A DNA stretch of 64,000 nt from Bog-159 sp963738375 (GTDB lineage: Bacteria > Acidobacteriota > Terriglobia > Bryobacterales > Bryobacteraceae). The notes under the pieces are model-generated. The model saw only the letters and a program-made list of their open reading frames with translations. It did no database searches and was not told where the DNA came from. The position numbers and the translations under genes were made by a program. The stretch spans positions 62,001 through 126,000 of the forward strand of contig CAVTWL010000010.1 of NCBI GenBank assembly GCA_963738375.1, written 5' to 3'. Each line of letters opens with the position of its first letter. Within the stretch, counting starts at the first letter, position 1. Shown piece after piece: positions 56,896 through 64,000 of the stretch.

Positions 56896-58443
56896 CTACT
56901 GGTCTTTCAGGCCGAAGGCGTACACGTTCGAGTCGTAGGTGGTGACGAAGATCTTGCCGCCTGAAATCGAGATGCCGCTGAAGTGCGTCCAACTCGGCAT
57001 GGTTTCGCCGCTGGAGAACAGTTCTTTTCCGGTGGCCGCATCAAACGCATAGAGAATAGTGTGGCCGGTATGCTTCGCGATGCGATCCGCCGAGCTATAT
57101 AGCCCGCCTTCGGTGCCCTTCGATTGCCTAGCGAATTCGCCGTTGGAAATCGCAAAGACCAGCCCGCCCGCCACGATCGGAGGCTCAGGCAAATTCATGT
57201 CGCGCGAAATCCAGGCCGGCGCCGCTTCGTATTTGCCGCCCGTTTCCGTTACCCGGAATGCCATGATGCTGCCATTGGGGGTTTCACCGTTGGTCACGGG
57301 AAACTTCGCTCCGGTCGCGGCCGGCCCTGCCGCCGGCGCGTAGAGCCAGCGATTCTTCTGGCCGTCTTCGGCGGTGGCGAATGCGCCCCAGAAACCACGC
57401 CCCGCGAAATCCGCATCTTCGTTGGCCAGAACCGGGCTCCGGAAAAGCGGCGTCTTGTGATCGCCGCCGCCGATATGCCCGGCATCCAGCAAATAGACCA
57501 CGCCTTCCTTACCGCCGGCCGCCACAACTTCGTGCCCGTGCACCGAAAACACAGTGGGTGACATCGATCCCATATCCAGGTCCTTGCGCGTCAGGTAATT
57601 GTGATTCGCCGGCGTGAAGTAATCGACCAGGCTCAGGTCCTTGGTCGAAACCTGCACAATCGTGTCCGGAAGCTGACCGTGCTCCGCATCGTATGACCCG
57701 TCGCCGGTCTGCGCATAAATCATGCCGCGGTTGCTGATCGCTACACCCGCGCGCCCCCAGATGCCGGCGCCGCCGTTGGCCACTTGAAAAATCCTGGTCT
57801 CACGCTCCGGCTTGCTCAGATCCATCGCGTACACGCCCGACTTGCCGCCGTTGCAACCTTGCGAGAGGCTTGTGTACAGCGTATCGTTGACCAGGTTGAG
57901 GCTCCAATTCTTCGAAAACGGCGGAACGAACTTTGCCGGCGGCGTGCGATCCTCTCCGTTAATGGCATTCAGCGTATGCAGCTTGCCATCGCTCGAAATC
58001 ACGAAGACGGTTGCGGCCAGCCCGTCCTTGCGGATCAAGGGCGTGTCGTTCAACGCGTTGGGACACAGCCAGAATGGCTGCCCGTGCGGTTTCCCCTCGG
58101 CCTCGAAGGTCTTTTTCCAAATCAGCTTGCCACTATTGGCGTCGATGGCGAAGAGATTGTCGGACGCGCCACCCACAATCACGATCTCCGCCATTCCCTT
58201 GTCGGTGGTCACCCACTCGACGTTCACCGGCGCGGTCAGCGAATTCAGTTCCTTGGGTTGATTGTCCAGGTGCGTCTTCCACAACAGCGTGAGCGACTTG
58301 GCATTCCCCGGATTGATATCCGTCTCCTGGGGGCTCCAGCCGGTACGCTGCGGATCGTGGCCGTAGGACAGCCAGTTGGCTGCAATCGCGTGCGAGAACA
58401 GAACCAGCGGGATGGAAACTGCGAGCATGATTTTCGATGTCAT
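56896..58443 (-). CDS. Exported PQQ-type beta-propeller
   Basis: ATG 58443 has GGAG upstream and encodes a Sec signal (MTSKIMLAVSIPLVLFSHAI) and a quinoprotein-like propeller of about 495 residues. Trp-motif blades: LFAIDANSGKLIWKKTFEAE, AGIWGRAGVAISNRGMIYAQ, TILYAFDAATGKELFSSGET, HFSGISISGGKIFVTTYDSN. The typical PQQ-binding Glu and Trp pair of alcohol dehydrogenases is not evident, so it may be a structural or binding propeller. It follows the RraA-like gene by 23 bases and is in its operon. Confidence 0.8.
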   Translation of the reverse strand: MTSKIMLAVSIPLVLFSHAIAANWLSYGHDPQRTGWSPQETDINPGNAKSLTLLWKTHLDNQPKELNSLTAPVNVEWVTTDKGMAEIVIVGGASDNLFAIDANSGKLIWKKTFEAEGKPHGQPFWLCPNALNDTPLIRKDGLAATVFVISSDGKLHTLNAINGEDRTPPAKFVPPFSKNWSLNLVNDTLYTSLSQGCNGGKSGVYAMDLSKPERETRIFQVANGGAGIWGRAGVAISNRGMIYAQTGDGSYDAEHGQLPDTIVQVSTKDLSLVDYFTPANHNYLTRKDLDMGSMSPTVFSVHGHEVVAAGGKEGVVYLLDAGHIGGGDHKTPLFRSPVLANEDADFAGRGFWGAFATAEDGQKNRWLYAPAAGPAATGAKFPVTNGETPNGSIMAFRVTETGGKYEAAPAWISRDMNLPEPPIVAGGLVFAISNGEFARQSKGTEGGLYSSADRIAKHTGHTILYAFDAATGKELFSSGETMPSWTHFSGISISGGKIFVTTYDSNVYAFGLKDQ

Positions 58444-58466
58444 GGAAAGACTCCGGTAGTAAACGG

Positions 58467-59342
58467 TTAGGGCTTCGCTAACTTCTCTTTCAGGTAATCT
58501 TCGTACTGCTTCTTCAATGCGGGATCTCGCGGGCTGGGATACAAGTCCGTCGATTTGTACTTCCCGGTCTTGATCATCGTCTGCGTCCACTCGTCGTGGA
58601 TATGCGTCACATCCGCCCGGTCCACGACCTGCTTCACCATCTGCGGCGGGATAAAGTACACACCTTCGCTGTCGCCGAAAACCACGTCGCCAGGCATTAC
58701 CGTCGCGGACCCGATCCGGATGGGCACGTTAATCCCGGTGAGCATGACGTTGCGGATGGGAGTCGGATGCACGCCCCGGCAATAGACTGACATGTCGATG
58801 GGCTGTATCCCTTCCAAATCGCGGATGCCTCCGTCGACCACCAAACCGGTGCCGGTGGTGGCGTATATGTAGGTAGCCAGGTTGTCACCCACGATGGTGC
58901 CTTCCTCGATCTTTCCGAAAAGATCCGCGACCAGTACATCGCCCGGCCGCAGCATGTCCAGAACACGCTGATTCCCGTTATCGCGCAGGCCTTTTGCTTT
59001 CGCGTCGGCTTCCATAGGATCTGCCACGTCCGGCCGCGCCGGCATGAACTGAACGGTGACCGCGCGGCCCACCAGCTTGCGATTGGGATGCAAGATGCGG
59101 AAGTTGCCTTCGTACTGGTTGCGAAATCCGCCGCCGGGCAAAACCGCCCATACTTCTTCCGCCGACAGCCCTTTCACCTTTTCCAAGATCGCATCCGGCA
59201 CTTTCGGGCGCCCATCCTCGAAGCGATCGAATGGATTTTGCGAGGTGTACTTTAACATCTCTTCGTGAGTGAAAGTGAATACCTGCGCATGCGCCGGCAT
59301 TAGCAACAGCGGAGCAAGCAGGAGATTGGCGAAGAACTTCAT
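58467..59342 (-). CDS. Secreted RraA-like protein
   Basis: ATG 59342 gives a Sec signal MKFFANLLLAPLLLMPAHAQ and a mature RraA/HMG-aldolase-like domain of about 270 residues: LVGRAVTVQFMPARPDVADP, NQRVLDMLRPGDVLVADLFG, GTIVGDNLATYIYATTGTGL, VVDGGIRDLEGIQPIDMSVY, and VMPGDVVFGDSEGVYFIPPQ. GD.L and DGG(I)RD with the metal-ligand Asp are kept. RraA relatives include aldolases and RNase E inhibitors; an exported one is unusual. TACATT ends seven bases before the ATG. Confidence 0.85.
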   Translation of the reverse strand: MKFFANLLLAPLLLMPAHAQVFTFTHEEMLKYTSQNPFDRFEDGRPKVPDAILEKVKGLSAEEVWAVLPGGGFRNQYEGNFRILHPNRKLVGRAVTVQFMPARPDVADPMEADAKAKGLRDNGNQRVLDMLRPGDVLVADLFGKIEEGTIVGDNLATYIYATTGTGLVVDGGIRDLEGIQPIDMSVYCRGVHPTPIRNVMLTGINVPIRIGSATVMPGDVVFGDSEGVYFIPPQMVKQVVDRADVTHIHDEWTQTMIKTGKYKSTDLYPSPRDPALKKQYEDYLKEKLAKP

Positions 59343-59392
59343 GCGGTGAAATGTAGCACGGCGCGGAGGCTCGGTCGCTGCCGCCGGCGCCA

Positions 59393-60721
59393 TCAGACGA
59401 CGCATACCTGAAGCGGTTTCGAGCTGACGCCCGCGCATTCGACATGCAGCGCGTATTCGCCTTTCGCCAGCCTGCCCGGCGCCGTCGCGTTGACCTGCCA
59501 GACACCCGAGGCGTCAGGCTGCCCTACCCAGGTGACCAACAGCCTCTCGGTACCCAGCAACACGCACACCAGGTTGCGGTCCGCATTCTCCGGCAGCCCG
59601 GACACCCAGCAGGTCAGGTAGCCGACGTCTCGCACAGCTACTTCATTGTTCTTCCAACTCTGCGAGTCGCGCACGCCCTGGCACTCGATGTGACTCACCT
59701 TCACGGGCATATCCACGGCGATCCGCAAAGTGTCGCCGAAATCGCTATCGGCAAACCGCAGCCGCACCGTTTTCCATCCTGGGCTCAGCCCGCGCGTCAT
59801 GGGAAAGCTTGCGGTCCACCATTCGTCAGGCCGCTTCCTGACCATGTGCGCTGCCGCTCCGAAGCCGTCGATCTCCAGGCGCAGATCTTCGGTGGAGACC
59901 GCCGCGCGTTCTGTGTGGAACCAGCAGGTCAGATACTGTTCCTTGCGCATTGCAAAGTTGATTCCCTGATCCGCGTTGTTGGCGACAGCGGCGAATTCGG
60001 GTGGCGCCGACGCGGGCTGTTCCGGCGGCGCCTCCCACTTCCTGTAGCAGGCGACCAGTGCGTTGTATGGCTCAGAGTGCAGCAATTCCACACGCGCGAA
60101 TCCCGCCGACCGGCACATGGCCATGAGGCAGGCGACCGTCGGCCCCGACCAGTTGTCGAATTGATTCCCCAACTCGTAGCCTTCGTAGAACTCCATCGCC
60201 GGGATTTCGCCGGCGTGCTTGCGCCAGGTTTCCCCATCGGTCACGAACGATTCCACGATCGCCACATCGGTCGCGAGGCCGCAGACGATTTCGAGAGCCA
60301 GCAGAGGATGCCGCAGGTGATACAGCACCCCCAGCAAGAAAACGATGTCGAATTTGCCGAGTCCGGCTTCCGGCAATTCGTAGATTTCGAACACGCGATA
60401 GTCCGCGCTGGAATTGAACTTTCGGTGCAGCTCGAGGAAGTGCGGCACCAGGGCCACGTCAATGGCGGTGACTGCGGCGCCGCGCCGTTCGGCTTCGAAA
60501 GTAAACCACCCATCCCATGCGCCGATGTCCAGCACGCGATGGCCGTGCAAATCGGCGGGGATGGGAAATCGCTGGAATCGTTCCCGCAGCCGCGCCAGCG
60601 GGTTCACGCCGTCGATGAGCGTGCCGTCGGGCAGCTCGAAGCTGTGATACCAGCCCTTAGCCGCCAGTTCCTGGCTGTGGTCCTGGCGCTTGCGCGCTTC
60701 CCGGATGGAGTCGGGGCTCAT
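59393..60721 (-). CDS. SAM-dependent methyltransferase, CmoB-like, with C-terminal beta domain
   Basis: A 442-residue protein. The first 250 residues are a CmoB/DUF1698-like methyltransferase: GWYHSFELPDGTLIDGV, HRVLDIGAWDGWFTFEAERR (SAM site), AAVTAIDVALVPHFLELHRK, KFDIVFLLGVLYHLRHPLLA. The last 190 residues form an added beta-rich domain (YLTCWFHTERAAVSTEDLRL, VGYLTCWVSGLPENADRNLV) with two similar YLTCW units, possibly repeated Ig-like modules. Without the partner genes of wobble-uridine modification, the tRNA role is not assured. It follows the small basic protein by ten bases. Confidence 0.82.
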   Translation of the reverse strand: MSPDSIREARKRQDHSQELAAKGWYHSFELPDGTLIDGVNPLARLRERFQRFPIPADLHGHRVLDIGAWDGWFTFEAERRGAAVTAIDVALVPHFLELHRKFNSSADYRVFEIYELPEAGLGKFDIVFLLGVLYHLRHPLLALEIVCGLATDVAIVESFVTDGETWRKHAGEIPAMEFYEGYELGNQFDNWSGPTVACLMAMCRSAGFARVELLHSEPYNALVACYRKWEAPPEQPASAPPEFAAVANNADQGINFAMRKEQYLTCWFHTERAAVSTEDLRLEIDGFGAAAHMVRKRPDEWWTASFPMTRGLSPGWKTVRLRFADSDFGDTLRIAVDMPVKVSHIECQGVRDSQSWKNNEVAVRDVGYLTCWVSGLPENADRNLVCVLLGTERLLVTWVGQPDASGVWQVNATAPGRLAKGEYALHVECAGVSSKPLQVCVV

Positions 60722-60731
60722 ACCGCGCAGC

Positions 60732-61022
60732 TCAACTGCGTTTGCGGCGGGCGCTGGTCTTCGATTTCGTCTGGGCTTTTGCCTTGGCTTTTGCTTTAGG
60801 CAGTGGCTTGGCCGTTGGTTTCGCTTTCGCGGCAGACTTCGGCTTGACCTTCGCCGCGGCCTTCACCGGAGCGGCTTGCGCTTTGCCGGGCGTCTTCACG
60901 AAGCGATGCTTCTCGCACCAGGGGCGGTAGCGGCGTTCGCCGTTGCGCACTCCTTTGCTCTCCGCATAGTTCTTGCAGTATGGATACTCGCAGAGCCGCC
61001 GGCCTTCGTCATCCAGTTTCAC
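60732..61022 (-). CDS. Small basic protein with zinc-ribbon-like motif
   Basis: GTG 61022 gives about 96 residues. The N-terminal third has CEYPYCKNYAESKGVRNGER followed by RYRPWCEKHR, a C-x4-C...C-x2-H pattern able to bind zinc. The rest is Lys/Ala/Pro-rich (AKAKPTAKPLPKAKAKAKA), like histone H1-type tails, so nucleic-acid binding is likely. TATAAC ends seven bases before the GTG; an ATG farther upstream would be outside this layout. It lies between the radical SAM and methyltransferase genes. Confidence 0.6.
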   Translation of the reverse strand: MKLDDEGRRLCEYPYCKNYAESKGVRNGERRYRPWCEKHRFVKTPGKAQAAPVKAAAKVKPKSAAKAKPTAKPLPKAKAKAKAQTKSKTSARRKRS

Positions 61023-61029
61023 AATTTTG

Positions 61030-61035
61030 GTTATA
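61030..61035 (-). promoter_or_regulatory. -10 element, leaderless-type start
   Basis: TATAAC on the minus strand ends seven bases before GTG 61022. No ribosome binding site is visible. Confidence 0.45.
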
Positions 61036-61074
61036 GCATATCCCCAGCCCCCCCCTCGTTGCACCTCCGGGCGT

Positions 61075-61097
61075 TATGCGCGGGCGCCCCCCGCATA
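61075..61097. other. GC-rich inverted repeat between genes
   Basis: TATGCG (61075-61080) pairs with CGCATA (61092-61097), extended by GGG/CCC after a one-base bulge. It lies about 50 bases after the radical SAM stop and could be a terminator or RNA-stability hairpin; no T-run follows. Confidence 0.35.
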
Positions 61098-61145
61098 GGG
61101 GAAAGGCAGACGCAGGAAAAGAATGTTCTTAGGGTTACGCGGTTC

Positions 61146-62522
61146 TTACACAGGAGCTAACTGCTCCTCAATAGGCTCCGCTCAACAATACCAGGGCTCC
61201 GTCAAATAAGGAATCGTCACCCGCGCCCGCCCCGGCGGCACATCCGGCAGCCTCGGCGCCTCCCCCCCCATGGCCGCATGAGTCATCTCCCATACGCTCC
61301 GGAAGATCGTCCGCCGGCCCTCCTTCGCCGTCACCGCCCGGGCCACCATCGCCTCCACGTCCCGTTGCAGCCGGTCGACCCGCGCATCGCCATGCACCCA
61401 GCGGTAACTGAGCGCCTCTTCGTCGAAAGCCCCAAATACCGCGCCTGCCTCCGGCAACTCCAGCAATCGCGACCCCGCCGGCACCAGCAGCCGGATGGCC
61501 AACTGCACCGGCGACACGTGCTCCACCAAATCCAATTCCGCGATGGTCGCTAGCAGATCGGCATAACCTTCCAGCGTGGTCCACGGATGAAACGGCACGA
61601 ACGTGGGCGCCAGCACCAGCCCGGTTTCGCGAAATATCCGCGCCGTCTCCACGAAATCCGCCCGCGTGTGCCCCTTCTCCAGAATCCGCTGCAGCACGAA
61701 ATCGTCCACCGACTCCACCGCCGACACCACGAACGCGCACCCCGTATCGCGCAGTAGCGGCAGATGCTGGCGATACCGCAGCAGGTGCTCCACCTTAATG
61801 GTCGCGTCGTAGCTGACCCCGGGAAACTCGCGCCGCAGTGCCCGCACCAGTTCAACCGCGTGCCCGATCCCGTTAAAAAAATCCGGATCGCCAAACGTAA
61901 TGTGCTGTGCTCCCGCCGTTACCTGCCGGCGAATGTCCTCCATCACGATCTCCCGCTGCACGATGCGGAAGCGCCCTTCGTAAACCGGCACGACGGGACA
62001 ATGACGGCACAGGTGCCGGCATCCGCGGCTCGCCTCTGTATATCCGACCGTGCGCCGCGCTCCGCCCGGCAGCACCAGTTGCGCGTACTTTTCAAGACCC
62101 GGCAAGCCGCTGCGATCCGGCACCCGGAATTGCTGCCGCTCCAGCGAAATTCGCGCCGCCGGACCTGGCTTTACCAGAGTCAGCAAAGCCTCTTCGAACT
62201 CGCCGCCCGCGATGGTCCGCACGCCCAGTTTGCACAACAGATCGGCGTTCACCGGCGCATACAGGCCATAAGCGCACAAATGCGCTCCCGGATTGATCTC
62301 CCGCGCCCGCCGGATCACCGGAAGGGCCAGCCGCGTGGCCGTGTGCATCGGCAGATAAAAAGCCACCGCATCCGCCGTCCGCAAGGCTTCTTCGTTCAGT
62401 GCTTCGCGCGCCAAATCCAGGCATGCCACGTCCGCCCCGGCCTCCCGCAGCCAAGCCGCCGGCGACGCCAGTCCGAAGGGCTGCCGCCCCAGTTCGTAGG
62501 TGGATATCAGCAGGATTCTCAA
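61146..62522 (-). CDS. CUAEP-tail radical SAM / B12-binding protein, probable selenoprotein
   Basis: The frame runs from TTG 62522 (MRILLISTYELGRQPFGL) through an N-terminal cobalamin-binding-like domain to a radical SAM core with the cluster motif EASRGCRHLCRHCPVVPVY near residue 170. GDPDFFNGIGHAVELVRALR and KVEHLLRYRQHLPLLRDTGC follow. The usual stop is a UGA at 61182-61184, preceded by YLTEPWYC. Reading it as selenocysteine gives C-U-A-E-P-IEEQLAPV and TAA at 61146. That CUAEP tail is a known hallmark of a radical SAM family with either Sec or Cys in this place. A hairpin at 61152-61168 fits a SECIS element. Function unknown. Confidence 0.82.
61152..61168 (-). promoter_or_regulatory. Candidate bacterial SECIS hairpin
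   Basis: On the mRNA, AGGAGC (61168-61163), loop AGUUA (61162-61158) and GCUCCU (61157-61152) form a perfect 6-pair hairpin. The loop begins 19 nt after the UGA (61184-61182), within the range known for bacterial SECIS elements, and has a G in its second position. It lies inside the extended coding sequence, as expected in bacteria. Confidence 0.65.
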
Positions 62523-62587
62523 CGCTTTCTACCAGTCTGGCACACCCCGCCAGCGGTCCTCTTTGTAACCTTTCTCGCGTCCCCCGG

Positions 62588-62593
62588 TATTAT
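62588..62593 (+). promoter_or_regulatory. -10 element, leaderless-type start
   Basis: TATTAT ends seven bases before ATG 62601 of the ECF sigma gene. TTGTAA 19 bases upstream is a weak -35. The seven bases TGGGTGA hold no clear ribosome binding site. Confidence 0.45.
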
Positions 62594-62600
62594 TGGGTGA

Positions 62601-63164
62601 ATGCCGGAAACGCGGGACGATCACATCCTGATGCAGAAGGTCCGGGATGGCGATTTAGCGAAAATGGCGGTGCTGTTCGAGCGCCATCATCGCGCGCTGT
62701 TCCGCTATTTCGTAAGGCTCACCGGCAATCGGGAATTCAGTGAAGACCTGGTGCAGGACGTGTACTTTCGCATGTTGAAATACCGGCACACCTATCGCGA
62801 AGGCAGCCCCTTCACCTCCTGGATGTACCAGGTGGCGCGCAACGCCCATCACGACGGTGCGCAGAAGCGCAGGGGAGAAGCCCCCTGGCTGGAGGAGAAT
62901 ATGCAGGAACCCGCCAGCGCCGAACCCGACCCCAGCGAAATCATGGGCCGCCATCAGAACGTGGGTTTGTTGCGGCGCGCCCTGGCCGCGCTGCCGGCCG
63001 AGAAGCGCGAAGTGCTGGTGCTGAGCCGCTTTCAGGATCTGAAGTACGAGCAGATTGCGGACATCATGTCCTGCGACGTGGGCACCGTGAAGGTGCGCGT
63101 TTATCGCGCCATCAAGGCGCTCAGTCAGATCTTTTTCGAATTAGCGGGAGAGAAGGCATCATGA
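62601..63164 (+). CDS. ECF RNA polymerase sigma factor
   Basis: A 187-residue sigma-70 family factor with regions 2 and 4 only. Region 2: LAKMAVLFERHHRALFRYFV, FSEDLVQDVYFRMLKYRHTY, FTSWMYQVARNAHHDGAQKR. Region 4: LAALPAEKREVLVLSRFQDL, KYEQIADIMSCDVGTVKVRV. The gene is followed by a zinc-finger anti-sigma with a 4-base overlap (ATGA), so the pair is co-expressed and likely regulates itself. The stimulus is unknown. Confidence 0.92.
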   Translation: MPETRDDHILMQKVRDGDLAKMAVLFERHHRALFRYFVRLTGNREFSEDLVQDVYFRMLKYRHTYREGSPFTSWMYQVARNAHHDGAQKRRGEAPWLEENMQEPASAEPDPSEIMGRHQNVGLLRRALAALPAEKREVLVLSRFQDLKYEQIADIMSCDVGTVKVRVYRAIKALSQIFFELAGEKAS

Positions 63165-63980
63165 CGTGTGATCGGGTAAAGGAACATATCGCCGACTATC
63201 TGGCGGGCAGCCTGAGCCGCACCGAGTCGGAAGAACTGAACGAACATTTCGCCCAATGCGCGACCTGCAAGCAGGAAGCGGCGGCCCTGTCGGATACCTG
63301 GGAAGCGCTGGGCCTGTTGGAGCAGGAGCAGCCCAGCGCGGAAATGCGGCCGCGATTCTACGAAGCTTTGGCGGCCTACCGGGAAGGCGTGGCATCGGCG
63401 GGCGCGCCCGCTCCGGCAGCGCCCGCCCGGCGCCGCTTCTTCGATTGGGCTGGCGGATGGTCCGGCTCGCCATTCCGTCTGGCCTGGTCGGCCGCGCTGC
63501 TGGTCATCGGCGTCGCCGCGGGTCAGTGGTGGGGCGTACGCGAGCGCGGCAAGGCCGATATCGCCGGCCTGCAGGATGAGGTCCACCACATGCGGCAGAT
63601 GGTCGCGCTCTCGTTGATGGAGCAGCAGTCCGCCAGCGAGCGCCTGCGCGGCGTCGATTATGCTTATCGCGTCGATCAGTCCGATGCGCCCGTGCTGGCC
63701 GCGCTGCTGCAGGCCGTCAATCGTGATCCCAGCGTGAACGTGCGCCTGGCCGCGGTGGATGCGCTGCGCCGCTTTTCCGCGAATCCGTCCGTCAAGAGCT
63801 CGATCGATCAGAACGCTGGCCAAACAGGATTCGCCGCTGGTACAGTTGGCCCTCATCGATTTCATCGTCGATACGCGCGATAAATCGGCGCTGCCGTCGC
63901 TCACTAATCTCGAACGCAGCGCCACAACGGACAAAAACGTAAAGGAGAAAGCCCTGTGGGGAGTGTCGCAACTTCAATAG
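63161..63980 (+). CDS. Anti-sigma factor with zinc finger and HEAT-like repeats (frameshifted)
   Basis: About 272 residues. The N-terminus is a zf-HC2 domain: CDRVKEHIADYLAGSLSRTE, then HFAQCATCKQEAAAL (HxxxCxxC). One membrane helix follows (LAWSAALLVIGVAAGQWW), so the sensor part is periplasmic: a coiled coil near DEVHHMRQMVALSLMEQQSA, then HEAT-like repeats (PVLAALLQAVNRDPSVNVRL). A base change near 63807 shifts the frame; the true end reads TLAKQDSPLVQLALIDFIVD and stops at 63978-63980 after GVSQLQ. It binds the sigma factor encoded just upstream. Confidence 0.87.
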
Positions 63981-63988
63981 GGAGCCTT

Positions 63989-64000
63989 ATGCCGAATCGA
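63989..64000 (+). CDS. Start of the next gene, truncated by the window end
   Basis: ATG 63989 follows the anti-sigma stop by eight bases and has GGAG upstream. Only MPNR can be read. It is probably the third gene of the sigma/anti-sigma operon. Confidence 0.5.

Overview
The window is GC-rich chromosomal DNA from a heterotrophic bacterium, most likely an acidobacterium of the Solibacter/Bryobacter type. This is an inference from the gene mix: exported TPR, kelch and beta-propeller proteins, LolA-like exported proteins, a PEP-CTERM protein, a three-subunit cytochrome-b succinate dehydrogenase (sdhCAB), a CUAEP-tail radical SAM protein, and short REP-like double hairpins. I saw no rRNA, tRNA or CRISPR array and no complete insertion sequence.

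Layout. 1-1105: end of an arylsulfotransferase-like gene. 1170-6318: one operon with a strong promoter encoding an acyl-CoA hydrolase/CoA-transferase, a four-subunit 2-oxoacid:ferredoxin oxidoreductase and a branched-chain aminotransferase, together a route between branched-chain amino acids and branched acyl-CoA or free acids. 6323-20787: a mixed accessory stretch (DUF2971, ArsR/SRPBCC pair, MarR, two MFS exporters, CPBP protease, AbiEii-type toxin module with a C10 tract, PgeF, orphan NuoB, arylamine N-acetyltransferase). 20784-35450: central metabolism (AceE, a Met/Cys PLP enzyme, MetH) around a tandem kelch duplication bracketed by two REP-like repeats. 35467-43851: Uma2 pair (one decayed), ferredoxin, DUF2911 protein, DNA ligase/exonuclease repair pair, GlpX, exported amidohydrolase. 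43856-52064: sdhCAB, PEP-CTERM protein, helix-hairpin-helix protein, Tat-exported propeller, iron-containing alcohol dehydrogenase, TonB. 52154-59342: several exported versions of enzymes that are usually cytoplasmic. 59393-63980: a CmoB-like methyltransferase, a zinc-ribbon-like basic protein, a probable selenoprotein radical SAM enzyme, and an ECF sigma/anti-sigma pair.

Three things stand out. First, the radical SAM gene at 61146-62522 has an in-frame UGA that gives the tail Cys-Sec-Ala-Glu-Pro, with a well-formed hairpin about 19 nt after the UGA that fits a bacterial SECIS element. Second, at least ten genes have a -10-like TANNNT hexamer ending 6-8 nt before the start codon, with no ribosome binding site in most cases, which points to widespread leaderless transcripts. 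Third, about fifty single-base indels split otherwise conserved genes. They cluster in a few patches (1.9-6.3, 10.8-12.9, 20.8-22.5, 32.7-35.1 and 49.8-51.3 kb) and look mostly like sequence errors, but a few loci (a second Uma2 copy, an isochorismatase, a LolA-like fragment) look truly decayed.
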